A stretch of 13,492 nt of DNA from Chloroflexota bacterium. GTDB lineage: Bacteria > Chloroflexota > Anaerolineae > Anaerolineales > Villigracilaceae. The translations under genes and the position numbers were made by a program. The notes under the pieces are model-generated. The model had not been told where the DNA came from. It saw only the letters and a program-made list of their open reading frames with translations, and searched no databases. Of this stretch, positions 6,393 through 13,492 are shown piece by piece. Position 1 is the stretch's first letter; each line of letters starts with the position of its first letter. The stretch covers positions 1 through 13,492 of the forward strand of contig JACPVB010000028.1 in the NCBI GenBank assembly GCA_016191985.1, read 5' to 3'.

Positions 6393-6401
6393 TGATATAA
6401 T
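6393..6401 (+). promoter_or_regulatory. Extended -10 promoter for the permease-ATPase unit
   Basis: TGATATAAT is a perfect extended -10 element (TGN plus TATAAT at 6396-6401). No good -35 is present, as is common with extended -10 promoters. The predicted start near 6408 leaves a leader of about 28 bases before the ATG at 6436. Confidence 0.6.
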
Positions 6402-6413
6402 TGTCCTACAATT
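6399..6413. promoter_or_regulatory. Palindrome overlapping the -10 and transcription start
   Basis: AATTGTCCTACAATT has perfect six-base arms around CCT. It covers the end of the -10 hexamer and the predicted start site, the position in which a bound repressor blocks polymerase. The regulator is unknown. The half-sites TTGT/ACAA resemble those of the palindrome at 1705-1716. Confidence 0.4.
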
Positions 6414-6435
6414 CAAAGTTCCACTGGAGCGAAGG

Positions 6436-7563
6436 ATGCAATCAGAAAAGCAATCAAATTCGCTGACAAGGCAAATATTGCAATCTGTTTCAGATGCCAG
6501 TCTGGTCCCCTTTTTGGCGATTCTGACTGCGGTAGTTGTTGGCGGCGTTATTATCAAACTTGTAGGCGGGGATCCAATACTCGCCTACCGAGGGCTGATT
6601 CAAGGTTCATTTGGCTCGACAAAAGCATTAAGTGAGACTGCCGTTTGGGCAACTCCATATATTTTCGCTGGCCTGGCAGTGGCACTGGCCTTTAAAGGCG
6701 GTCTTTTCAATATTGGCGCGGAAGGCCAGTTGGCGGTTGGCGCTGTGGCTTCATCCCTGGTGGGCTATGCCCTGCCGGAATGGCTTGGGTATGACCTGCC
6801 AATCGTTATTCACCTTCCATTGGCTATTATTTTCGGCGTTCTAATGGGTGGTATTTGGGCCAGTATTGTGGGAGCGCTAAAGGCGTACACGGGCGGACAT
6901 GAAGTGATAAACACCATCATGATGAACTACATTGCCTTGAACACAACGTCCTTCCTATTGAACGGCGTGATGAAGGATCGAAGCCCAACCAATGTGATTG
7001 CACGCACGCCATTGATCGCTGATAGTGCGCGCATCCCGCCCATCTTTGACGGCCTGCGCGTACACTGGGGTTTTGTTCTCGCTCTTCTGGTCGCATTCCT
7101 GATCTGGTGGTTATTAAACAAAACGACCCTGGGCTTTCAGATCCGCACAGTGGGGTTGAACCCGGATGCCGCAAAATATGCCGGCATTAATGTAAAACGG
7201 ATCATCATCCTTACCATGGCGCTTTCCGGTATGTTGGCCGGCATGGCTGGGACCATTGAAGTGACAGGGTTGAATTACCGCCACGAGCTTGGTTTTTCAA
7301 TTGGCTATGGCTATGACGCCATTGCCATTGCCCTGCTCGGTAAATCCCATCCTCTGGGAGTTGTGCTGGCGGCTTTCCTCTTTGCGGCAATGCGCAATGG
7401 GGCAACCCGTATGCAATTCCTCACCCAAATGCCTGTGGACCTGATCTCCATGATCCAGGCGTTCATCCTGCTCTTTGTCGCGGCGGATGCCATTGTGCGC
7501 TATATCTATCGCATAAAAGCCAAAGGCGAGCGCGTCGTGCTTACCCGGGGCTGGGGAGGCTAG
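6436..7563 (+). CDS. BMP-associated ABC transporter permease 1 (NupP/YufP-like)
   Basis: A 375-residue membrane subunit of the branched-chain/ribose-type permease family (BPD_transp_2), of the subgroup paired with BMP lipoproteins for nucleoside uptake. Helices begin at about residue 22 and run to the C terminus. The family signature FKGGLFNIGAEGQLAVGA is at residues 87-104, and the cytoplasmic coupling region GGHEVINTIMMNYIA is near 155. The C-terminal half contains the second conserved block, beginning GFQIRTVGLNPDAAKYAGIN. I chose ATG 6436 because GGAG sits 6 bases upstream. A longer frame from a TTG at 6388 would place the promoter -10 inside the gene and add residues with no family match. 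The gene lies 7 bases ahead of the second permease. Confidence 0.9.
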   Translation: MQSEKQSNSLTRQILQSVSDASLVPFLAILTAVVVGGVIIKLVGGDPILAYRGLIQGSFGSTKALSETAVWATPYIFAGLAVALAFKGGLFNIGAEGQLAVGAVASSLVGYALPEWLGYDLPIVIHLPLAIIFGVLMGGIWASIVGALKAYTGGHEVINTIMMNYIALNTTSFLLNGVMKDRSPTNVIARTPLIADSARIPPIFDGLRVHWGFVLALLVAFLIWWLLNKTTLGFQIRTVGLNPDAAKYAGINVKRIIILTMALSGMLAGMAGTIEVTGLNYRHELGFSIGYGYDAIAIALLGKSHPLGVVLAAFLFAAMRNGATRMQFLTQMPVDLISMIQAFILLFVAADAIVRYIYRIKAKGERVVLTRGWGG

Positions 7564-7570
7564 GAGAAAA

Positions 7571-8683
7571 ATGGACTGGAAACGTTTTGGCTTTATCGCC
7601 CTGATTATTATTGTCCTCTTCGGCACTGTTGTGATGATCGGTCAGGTGAAACAACCGCCCGTCCTGATCATCACCAGTATGCTGGCTACAACCATCGCCG
7701 TCGCAACCCCGTTGACTTTGGGTGCGCTTTCCGGTGTGTTTTGCGAACGGGCCGGCGTGGTCAACATCGGCATCGAGGGGATGATGCTCACGTCCGCTTT
7801 CTTTGGCTGGCTGGGCGCCATCTACATGTTCCATGTTTTTGGAATGGGCATCGGCATTAGTATTACGCTTGGTGTATTTTTTGCCATCCTCACCGGCGCA
7901 TTGATGGCCCTCCTGCATGCAGTGCTCTCGATCACCTTCAAAGTGGATCAGATCATCGGCGGAACCGTGATCAATATCCTGGCCGTCGGTCTGACGGGTT
8001 TCCTGAACCGCCAGTTGTTCTTCGGAGCGGGGAGTGTCTTTGGCGGCAGCGTCCCCAACTCGCCCGGTGTGTTACCCACCATCCATATCCCCCTGAGGGA
8101 AATATTTACACCCCTTTGTGGAACTTCCACAGCCTGCCTCGTAAATCTCACAGCCATAAACCGAGTATTCGACCAAAAGCCGATTGCGATTGGCGCTATT
8201 TTGCTGGTATTTTTCTCCCATTACATACTTTTCAATACACGCTGGGGATTGCGCACACGCGCAGTAGGTGAACACCCCAAAGCAGCAGACACGGTCGGTA
8301 TTAACGTCGCCCAGATGCGTTATCTCAACGTGCTCATCGGCGGTATGTTCGCCGGCCTCGCGGGCGCTTATTTCACCATCGAGTCCGTGCCTTCCTTTGA
8401 ACCGCTGCTAACCAATGGACGCGGTTTCATCTCGCTTGCCGCAATGATCTTCGGCAACTGGACGCCCATCGGCGCATGGGCCGCATCACTGGTCTTCGGC
8501 GCATCGCAGGCACTACTGATCAACATGCAGATCTTCCGCGATGTCATTCCGCCGCAATGGTCGTTCCTTCAGGAATCCTATATTGTAGGACTCACGCCCT
8601 ATATCCTCACCATGTTCATCCTGACTGGAATCATCGGCAAAACCACACCACCCGCCGCAGACGGCGTCCCATACGAAAAATAA
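7571..8683 (+). CDS. BMP-associated ABC transporter permease 2 (NupQ/YufQ-like)
   Basis: A 370-residue second membrane subunit that should form a heterodimer with the preceding permease. The defining motif FCERAGVVNIGIEGMML lies at residues 57-73, directly comparable to the NIGAEGQL motif of permease 1. A coupling-loop block FKVDQIIGGTVINILA follows near 123-138, then RTRAVGEHPKAADTVGIN in the C-terminal half. About 50 residues between the two halves (PNSPGVLP through INRVFDQK) form an extracytoplasmic-looking segment containing two Cys, CGTSTAC. The start at 7571 is supported by AGGAG 5 bases upstream, overlapping the previous stop codon, so the two permeases are probably translationally coupled. 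The ATPase gene follows after 9 bases. Confidence 0.9.
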   Translation: MDWKRFGFIALIIIVLFGTVVMIGQVKQPPVLIITSMLATTIAVATPLTLGALSGVFCERAGVVNIGIEGMMLTSAFFGWLGAIYMFHVFGMGIGISITLGVFFAILTGALMALLHAVLSITFKVDQIIGGTVINILAVGLTGFLNRQLFFGAGSVFGGSVPNSPGVLPTIHIPLREIFTPLCGTSTACLVNLTAINRVFDQKPIAIGAILLVFFSHYILFNTRWGLRTRAVGEHPKAADTVGINVAQMRYLNVLIGGMFAGLAGAYFTIESVPSFEPLLTNGRGFISLAAMIFGNWTPIGAWAASLVFGASQALLINMQIFRDVIPPQWSFLQESYIVGLTPYILTMFILTGIIGKTTPPAADGVPYEK

Positions 8684-8692
8684 GAGGCTGTC

Positions 8693-10246
8693 ATGGCTAA
8701 AAAACCTGTGTCAAGCGAAGTCAAAACGCCCATCGTTCTGGAAGCCAAAGAAATCACCAAACAGTTCCCCGGCGTGCTCGCCAACGATAGCGTCGATTTT
8801 GACCTGCGAAAAGGCGAAATTCACGCCCTGCTGGGAGAAAACGGCGCCGGCAAAAGCACATTGATGAATTTGATCTATGGCTTGCACCACCCGGACAAAG
8901 GCGAAATCATCGTCAATGGAAAGACTGTTGCAATCCACTCCCCAAATGACTCCATCGCGGCCGGCATTGGCATGGTGCATCAACACTTTATGCTCATCCC
9001 CGTCTTCACTGTGGCGGAAAATGTCATGCTTGGAGATGAAATCACCAAACGTGGCTCGCTTGACCGTGCTACGGTTGCCGCCAGAATCAATGAAATCTCA
9101 AAGCAATACGGCCTCGATGTTGACCCGAACGCAATCGTGGGCGACCTGCCCGTAGGCTTGCAGCAGCGCGTTGAAATCGTCAAAACCCTTTACCGCAATG
9201 CGGAGATCGTCATCCTTGATGAACCCACCGCCGTACTCACCCCGCAGGAAGCAGAAGACCTCTTCCGCATCATGCGCGACCTGACCGGACGCGGCGTTTC
9301 CATTATTTTCATTACACATAAACTCAAGGAAGTCCTTGCTGTTGCAGACCGCATCACCGTCATGCGCGCGGGACGTGTTGTCAACACAGTCGTCCCCGCA
9401 GAAACAAACGAAGCGCAATTAGCCAATATGATGGTCGGACGCCAGGTCATCCTCACCGTTGAAAAGAAAGACCACGCAGCCAGCGGAGACATTCTCAAAG
9501 TGGATGGCCTCTCCGTGCGCGACCAGCGCGGCCTGGAAACAGTCCACAATGTATCCTTCACAGTACGCGGCGGAGAAGTGCTCGGCATTGCGGGTGTGCA
9601 GGGCAACGGTCAAACCGAACTCTCCGAAGCGCTCACCGGCCTCAGGGAACCTCACGGCGGAAACGTATTTATCGACGGGCAGGACCTTACCTCAAAACCA
9701 CCGCGCATCATCACCGCAGCCGGGCTGGCACACATTCCAGAAGACCGCCAACGGCACGGTCTCGTCATGAGCTATACCGTTGCAGATAACATGGCGCTTT
9801 GCGATTACTACCGCCCGCCCTTCAGCAACCGCGGTGTCATTCAACAAAAGGCCCTCGATGAAAACGCGCGCAAACTCATCAGCGCATTTGATGTCCGCAC
9901 CCCCTCCCCCTTTGTGAACGCGGGAAAGCTCTCCGGCGGCAACCAGCAAAAAGTGATCGTGGCGCGCGAGCTAAGCCGCAGCAACGTAAAATTGGTTATC
10001 GCCAACCAACCCACGCGCGGCCTGGATGTCGGCTCCATCGAATACATTCACAGCGAGATCATCAAAATGCGTGATAGAGGCGTGGCTGTCCTGCTCATCT
10101 CCGCCGAACTGGATGAGATCATGGCGCTCTCAGACCGCATCGCCGTCATGTATCGCGGGCAGATCGTTGCCATCGTGGAAACAAAAAAGACCACCCGCGA
10201 ACAACTGGGATTATGGATGGCCGGCGCGCACGCCGAAACCGCATAA
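8693..10246 (+). CDS. BMP-associated ABC transporter ATPase, duplicated domain (NupO/YufO-like)
   Basis: A 517-residue cytoplasmic ATPase with two fused nucleotide-binding domains, the form used by ribose- and nucleoside-type importers. Domain 1 has Walker A GENGAGKS (48-55), a Q-loop Gln97 (MVHQHF), Walker B IVILDE (172-177) and switch His209, but a degenerate signature DLPVGLQQ (151-158). Domain 2 has a Lys-less Walker A GVQGNGQT (301-308), a good signature LSGGNQQ (413-419), and Walker B with Gln in place of the catalytic Glu (LVIANQPTRGLD, 434-445). Pairing domain 1 Walker motifs with the domain 2 signature leaves one competent ATP site. This asymmetry is usual in the family. The gene ends the operon; in many relatives the ATPase gene instead precedes the permeases. 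A terminator follows. Confidence 0.94.
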   Translation: MAKKPVSSEVKTPIVLEAKEITKQFPGVLANDSVDFDLRKGEIHALLGENGAGKSTLMNLIYGLHHPDKGEIIVNGKTVAIHSPNDSIAAGIGMVHQHFMLIPVFTVAENVMLGDEITKRGSLDRATVAARINEISKQYGLDVDPNAIVGDLPVGLQQRVEIVKTLYRNAEIVILDEPTAVLTPQEAEDLFRIMRDLTGRGVSIIFITHKLKEVLAVADRITVMRAGRVVNTVVPAETNEAQLANMMVGRQVILTVEKKDHAASGDILKVDGLSVRDQRGLETVHNVSFTVRGGEVLGIAGVQGNGQTELSEALTGLREPHGGNVFIDGQDLTSKPPRIITAAGLAHIPEDRQRHGLVMSYTVADNMALCDYYRPPFSNRGVIQQKALDENARKLISAFDVRTPSPFVNAGKLSGGNQQKVIVARELSRSNVKLVIANQPTRGLDVGSIEYIHSEIIKMRDRGVAVLLISAELDEIMALSDRIAVMYRGQIVAIVETKKTTREQLGLWMAGAHAETA

Positions 10247-10282
10247 CCCCCGCCTCTTTCCCCGCCTTGAACTGATTCACCC

Positions 10283-10310
10283 AAACAGGAGTTTTCTCAA
10301 CTCCTGTTTT
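10283..10310 (+). terminator. Intrinsic terminator after the ATPase gene
   Basis: An 11-bp perfect stem (10283-10293 with 10299-10309) around TTCTC, ending in a short T run. It closes the importer operon. The octamer TGATTCAC stands on both sides of it (10273-10280 and 10310-10317). A second small hairpin, ACCGC-N5-GCGGT, follows at 10321-10335 just before an AT-rich stretch that may hold the promoter of the next gene. Confidence 0.85.
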
Positions 10311-10370
10311 GATTCACAGTACCGCCTCTTGCGGTAAAATAATTCCATAAGCACGAAGGAGAAGAATTTC

Positions 10371-11282
10371 ATGGACAAAAAAACCCGCTTATTCAACCTG
10401 TTTCTTATCATTGCCGTATTTCTCGGCGCATGCAACCTGCCATCCAATACCCCCGAAGACACAAGCGCTACAGCCGCCGCGCAGACTGTGGAAGCGCTGC
10501 TCAGTGTCACCCCGGTCATCACAAAGACCGTCACCCCACTCCCTCCCCCGGCAACACAGACCTCCACCCCGCCGCCGGTTGCCACAAATACGCCGGCAGC
10601 CACCGCCACCTCAAATTGCAATCTGGCACAATTCATCACAGACGTCACCATCCCAGACGGGACCATCATGACGCCCAGCCAGACTTTCACAAAAAAGTGG
10701 CGCATCAAGAACATCGGCTCCTGCGCGTGGAACGGTTACTCCCTCGTTTTTGACAGCGGTGACTCCATGGGCGGGCCTGCCACCAAAGCAATTGCAGCCG
10801 TGAACCCCGGCCAGGAAGTGGACCTTGAAGTGGACCTCACCGCCCCCGCAACTTCTGGCACATATCGCGGATATTGGCGTATCACAACCAATGGAAATGT
10901 GCTTGTTCCTGTCGTCAATGGAAACCAGGGCAAATCTTTTTATGTGGATATTAAAGTCCAGACCACGGCCACCGCAACGAATACATCCGCACCTGCCGCC
11001 TTTGCCGTGACCAGTGTCAGCTTCTCGAATTCGGGCGGGTGCAATGGATTCACCACCACTGCCAACATCACCACAAACGGTGCAGGCACAGTATCCCTGC
11101 ATTGGATCAGAAGTGACGGCGCCACCCCACCCGTCCCACCGGATCTGGTATTTGCCGCAGCCGGCACCCAATCGGTCAGCATTTCATGGACAACAACAGC
11201 ATCAGGCACACACTCGTTTGACATCTACATCGATTCGCCAAATCACCAGCAATTTGGGAGTGCATCCTTTACCTGCCCATAA
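10371..11282 (+). CDS. Lipoprotein with NBR1-like Ig domain and a second C-terminal beta domain (copy 1)
   Basis: A 303-residue secreted lipoprotein. The signal peptide ends in lipobox LGAC with Cys21 as anchor. Residues 22-82 are a Thr/Pro/Ala linker. Residues 83-197 form an NBR1-type Ig-like domain, seen as FITDVTIPDGT, F-x-K-K-WRIKNIGSCAW (106-120), SGDSMGGPA, NPGQEVDLEVDLTAP, GTYRGYWRI and FYVDIKV; C83 and C118 could form a disulfide. Residues 211-303 make a second beta-rich module with C224 and a terminal Cys302-Pro, shared with copy 2. Ig_NBR1 domains are frequent in surface proteins of Anaerolineae, but their ligand is not established; a binding role at the cell surface is inferred. 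AAGGAG lies 9 bases before the ATG. The gene has a terminator in front and behind, so it is probably monocistronic. Confidence 0.88.
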   Translation: MDKKTRLFNLFLIIAVFLGACNLPSNTPEDTSATAAAQTVEALLSVTPVITKTVTPLPPPATQTSTPPPVATNTPAATATSNCNLAQFITDVTIPDGTIMTPSQTFTKKWRIKNIGSCAWNGYSLVFDSGDSMGGPATKAIAAVNPGQEVDLEVDLTAPATSGTYRGYWRITTNGNVLVPVVNGNQGKSFYVDIKVQTTATATNTSAPAAFAVTSVSFSNSGGCNGFTTTANITTNGAGTVSLHWIRSDGATPPVPPDLVFAAAGTQSVSISWTTTASGTHSFDIYIDSPNHQQFGSASFTCP

Positions 11283-11305
11283 AAAATTAGAAACTATTAA
11301 TATGG

Positions 11306-11336
11306 GAACGCCCGGTTTTTCCGGGCGTTCTTGTTT
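11306..11336 (+). terminator. Intrinsic terminator after lipoprotein copy 1
   Basis: A GC-rich 10-bp stem, GAACGCCCGG with CCGGGCGTTC (11306-11315 and 11321-11330), around five T, followed by TTGTTT. Confidence 0.9.
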
Positions 11337-11341
11337 AACAG

Positions 11342-11347
11342 TATAAT
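11342..11347 (+). promoter_or_regulatory. -10 element for lipoprotein copy 2
   Basis: A consensus TATAAT lies 26 bases before the ATG at 11374. The -35 position falls inside the preceding terminator hairpin and does not match the consensus, so activity is uncertain. Confidence 0.35.
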
Positions 11348-11373
11348 CATTTTCAGTAAATGAAAGGAAAAAA

Positions 11374-12324
11374 ATGACCAGATCAATAAAATATTTGCTA
11401 TTCGCCGTAACAGTGATTACAAGCCTCCTTGTTACATCCTGTGGCGAAGGCACACCCACCGAGGACGCAGCCACAACCATTCAAACCGCCGTCGCACAGA
11501 CCGTTACCGCACAGAAAGCGCTCGAAGCACAAAATACCGAAACACCCTCCGCAGGGGCCATCCCTACAAAAACGCCCTTCCAGCTATTGACACCACCTGC
11601 CCTGCTGGCATCCCCCTCGGCAACCCTGCCATCCGGTTCAACCAAAGCCCAATGCGCCAGCGCAAGCCTGGTGAGCGAAACCATCAATGATGGCACAATC
11701 TTCAAACCCGGAGAACAATTTACCAAAACCTGGCAGATCACCAACACCAGCACCTGCGTCTGGGACACGAGCTACAAGATCATCTTTTGGGACGGCGACC
11801 TTCTGGGCGGGGCATATTACTATAACCTCCCGCAGGCCACAGGCCCCGGTCAAACCCTATCGATCTCTCTCGTGTTGATCGCCCCCGCAACCGATGGAAC
11901 GTATCGTTCTGAATGGAAGCTCCAGACCCCTGATAACATTAATTTCGGCGTGGGCCTGTATGATGCGTCCTTCTACACCGAAATCGCTGTCTCCTCTTCA
12001 AACAAGCCAAAATACGGCATCACATCCGTCGTCACCAGCTACACCCGCGAACCGAAAACCGGCTGTCCCGCCAATACCCTAATCACGGTTTATGCCACTG
12101 TCTCAACCAGTGGCCCGTACGAATTCACCTATCGTTGGGATCAAAAAGACGGCAACAACTCAAGTCCTAAAACCTACTTTATGGAATCTGCCACCAAAAA
12201 GACCTTCACCCGCGAATGGAAGTTTGGGCGCGCAAACACGCAAGGCCCCAAGTGGATCACATTCGTCATTACAGAACCATTCCACCAGGCATATGAAGTA
12301 AATTTTGAATTTGTCTGCCCATAA
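11374..12324 (+). CDS. Lipoprotein with NBR1-like Ig domain and a second C-terminal beta domain (copy 2)
   Basis: A 316-residue secreted lipoprotein of the same plan as copy 1. The lipobox is VTSC with Cys23. A helical/low-complexity linker (24-92) begins TTIQTAVAQTVTAQKALEAQ. The Ig-like domain (about 94-207) keeps the core landmarks DGTIFKPGEQFTKTWQITN, TSTCVW and ATDGTYRSEWKL, but its C-terminal strands are more diverged than in copies 1 and 3; C94 and C128 correspond to the Cys pair of copy 1. Residues 213-316 match the C-terminal module of copy 1: G-I-T-S-V, GC (C231), a RWDQKDG strand, E-P-F-H-Q near 301-305 and a terminal FVCP. The start is preceded by AAAGGA 7 bases upstream. Function is unknown; surface binding is inferred from architecture only. 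Confidence 0.85.
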   Translation: MTRSIKYLLFAVTVITSLLVTSCGEGTPTEDAATTIQTAVAQTVTAQKALEAQNTETPSAGAIPTKTPFQLLTPPALLASPSATLPSGSTKAQCASASLVSETINDGTIFKPGEQFTKTWQITNTSTCVWDTSYKIIFWDGDLLGGAYYYNLPQATGPGQTLSISLVLIAPATDGTYRSEWKLQTPDNINFGVGLYDASFYTEIAVSSSNKPKYGITSVVTSYTREPKTGCPANTLITVYATVSTSGPYEFTYRWDQKDGNNSSPKTYFMESATKKTFTREWKFGRANTQGPKWITFVITEPFHQAYEVNFEFVCP

Positions 12325-12336
12325 CAAGGGCCGTAG

Positions 12337-12371
12337 ATAAGGAGCCGGGCCAGCCCGGCTCCTTATTTTTT
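12337..12371 (+). terminator. Intrinsic terminator after lipoprotein copy 2
   Basis: A 13-bp stem (12337-12349 with 12354-12366) with loop CCAG and six T at its end. It separates copy 2 from copy 3. Confidence 0.92.
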
Positions 12372-12431
12372 GGGGAACCGATTTTCCCCCTCCTGCGTCT
12401 TTAATCACTGGAGCACCCAAATGGAGGACCC

Positions 12432-13492
12432 ATGTTATCCAAAAAATCAACCATCTTTCTTGCGCTTGTTATTTTATGGACCGCCCAACTGGCCTGTAAC
12501 GCCCCGGGAAATTCGTCTACACCGGATACGTTCGCCACATTGAACGGACTCTACACCGCTTCAGCCCTGACCCTTGAAGCTGCCGGCACACAAACGGGCT
12601 TTACCGCCACCCCGGGCCTGCCCCTGCCAACCGCCACTGTCGGCACTTTTCCAGCCACGACTACGCCCATTCCCGGCGGACCAGGCCCGGCGTCCAGATG
12701 TGATGCGGCGCAATTCCTGGCCGATGTCACCTACCCGGATGGAAGCATCGTTCCCCGCAACAATACATTCGTCAAAATCTGGCGCATCAAAAATGTGGGC
12801 ACCTGCGCGTGGACAACTTCCTACGCGCTCGTCTTCACCAGCGGAGACAGCATGAGCGGGCCAGCCAGCGTGGCAATGCCCGGATCGGTAAACCCCGGCC
12901 AGTATATCGAAGTCCCCATCACTTTCACCGCGCCCAACAAAGACGGGAATTATCGCGGCTATTGGAAGCTACGCAACGCTTCCGGTATTTTATTTGGCAT
13001 CGGCGCACAGGCGGATACCGCCTTTTGGGTGGATATTAAAGTAGCCGGTCCGTCCTTTGTCGCCTACAATTTTGCAGATAATTACTGCAACGCAGATTGG
13101 GCAAATGAGAAAAACGGACTCCCCTGCCCCGGCACAGAGGATGACCCGAAGGGCTATGTGCTGAAATTAAACGAGCCAAAAATGGAGAACGGCGTTAGAG
13201 AAGATGAACCCGGTCTGCTGACCTACCCGCGAGACAGAGACAACGGCGTCATCAGTGGACAATACCCGGCCTTCACCGTCCAATCCGGTGACCGCTTCCG
13301 CACAGTGATTAACTGCCAGTACAATGCGACCAAATGTGGCGTGGTTTTTCGACTCGATTACAGAAATAACGGCCAGGTTAAAACCCTGGCAAGCTGGCAT
13401 GAAGTGTACGAAGGTAAGTATTATCCCGTTGATCTGGATTTAAGCAGCCTTGCCGGAGAAACGGTCAAATTCATCCTTGTCGTCACGGCAAA
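12432..13492 (+). CDS. NBR1-like Ig-domain protein with a different C-terminal module (copy 3), 3' end missing
   Basis: The frame from ATG 12432 stays open to the right edge (353 codons seen). GGAGG lies 4 bases before the ATG. The signal segment ends at AQLAC (Cys22), an unusual lipobox with Gln at -3 and Leu at -2, so lipidation is less certain than in copies 1 and 2. After a Thr/Pro/Gly linker (23-88), the Ig-like domain at about 90-205 is very close to that of copy 1: FLADVTYPDGS, KIWRIKNVGTCAW (115-127), FTSGDSMSGPAS, NPGQYIEV, GNYRGYWKL and FWVDIKV, with C90 and C125. From 208 a distinct module follows. It has four Cys (C217, C230, C300, C307), an acidic stretch GTEDDPKGYVLKL, then TYPRDRDNGVISGQYPAFTV and probable beta strands rich in aromatic residues. 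This second part resembles a carbohydrate-binding-like beta sandwich only in general character. Confidence 0.83.
   Translation, partial: MLSKKSTIFLALVILWTAQLACNAPGNSSTPDTFATLNGLYTASALTLEAAGTQTGFTATPGLPLPTATVGTFPATTTPIPGGPGPASRCDAAQFLADVTYPDGSIVPRNNTFVKIWRIKNVGTCAWTTSYALVFTSGDSMSGPASVAMPGSVNPGQYIEVPITFTAPNKDGNYRGYWKLRNASGILFGIGAQADTAFWVDIKVAGPSFVAYNFADNYCNADWANEKNGLPCPGTEDDPKGYVLKLNEPKMENGVREDEPGLLTYPRDRDNGVISGQYPAFTVQSGDRFRTVINCQYNATKCGVVFRLDYRNNGQVKTLASWHEVYEGKYYPVDLDLSSLAGETVKFILVVTA

Noticed and set aside
6388..6435. TTG-started extension of permease 1
   Set aside because: The extended -10 promoter lies inside this extension, and the ATG at 6436 has a well-placed GGAG; the extra residues match nothing in the family.
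5655..6557. 300-codon frame antisense to the BMP gene
   Set aside because: It is a shadow of a strongly supported gene, runs through the terminator hairpin and the permease promoter, and has no family resemblance.
10310..10317. Direct repeat TGATTCAC on both sides of the terminator at 10283 as a target-site duplication
   Set aside because: Only eight bases around an ordinary terminator hairpin; no mobile-element features between them.
10611..11171. 186-codon frame antisense to lipoprotein copy 1
   Set aside because: Gly/Cys/Arg-rich shadow of a GC-biased gene with no start signal.

Overview
The window looks like chromosomal DNA from a member of the Chloroflexota, most likely class Anaerolineae. 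This is inferred from the run of Cys-anchored lipoproteins carrying NBR1-type Ig-like domains, the low-complexity Thr/Pro/Ala linkers behind their lipoboxes, good Shine-Dalgarno sites and moderate GC. No rRNA or other phylogenetic marker is present to prove it. I see no tRNA, rRNA, CRISPR array, transposase or phage gene.

Left arm (1-1549, minus strand): the 5' part of a membrane-anchored TPR-type protein runs off the left edge. Next comes a small antibiotic-biosynthesis-monooxygenase-like (ABM) protein, bracketed by a perfect 14-bp inverted repeat, then a six-helix membrane protein of unknown function. A divergent intergenic region (1550-1988) holds a good minus-strand promoter, a stray perfect Shine-Dalgarno with a tiny leader frame, and a probable leaderless start for trmD.

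Centre (1989-10246, plus strand): trmD (tRNA m1G37 methyltransferase, with an extra Pro/Ser/Glu-rich loop) is followed by an SLC45/GPH-like MFS transporter. Thirteen bases after that comes a first BMP-family (PnrA-like) substrate-binding lipoprotein with several altered pocket positions. A clear sigma70-type promoter then drives a second, canonical BMP lipoprotein that ends in a very strong terminator. Behind the terminator, an extended -10 promoter overlapped by a palindrome starts a tight three-gene unit: two permeases and a double-domain ATPase. Together these make a nucleoside-type ABC importer: lipoprotein receptor, two membrane subunits and a fused ATPase. The layout allows the receptor to be made in excess over the membrane complex, and the extra paralogue may be a second receptor feeding the same permease.

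Right arm (10371-13492, plus strand): three consecutive genes, the first two each closed by its own terminator, encode secreted lipoproteins with a signal peptide, low-complexity linker and NBR1-like Ig domain. The first two share a second C-terminal beta-rich domain ending in Cys-Pro; the third has a different C-terminal module and is cut by the window edge. Their job is unknown; the architecture suggests cell-surface binding proteins.

No dramatic new defence or mobile system is visible. The points most worth a second look are the diverged orphan BMP receptor, the lipoprotein array with its unnamed C-terminal domain, the inverted repeats around the ABM gene, and the split promoter/terminator layout of the importer.
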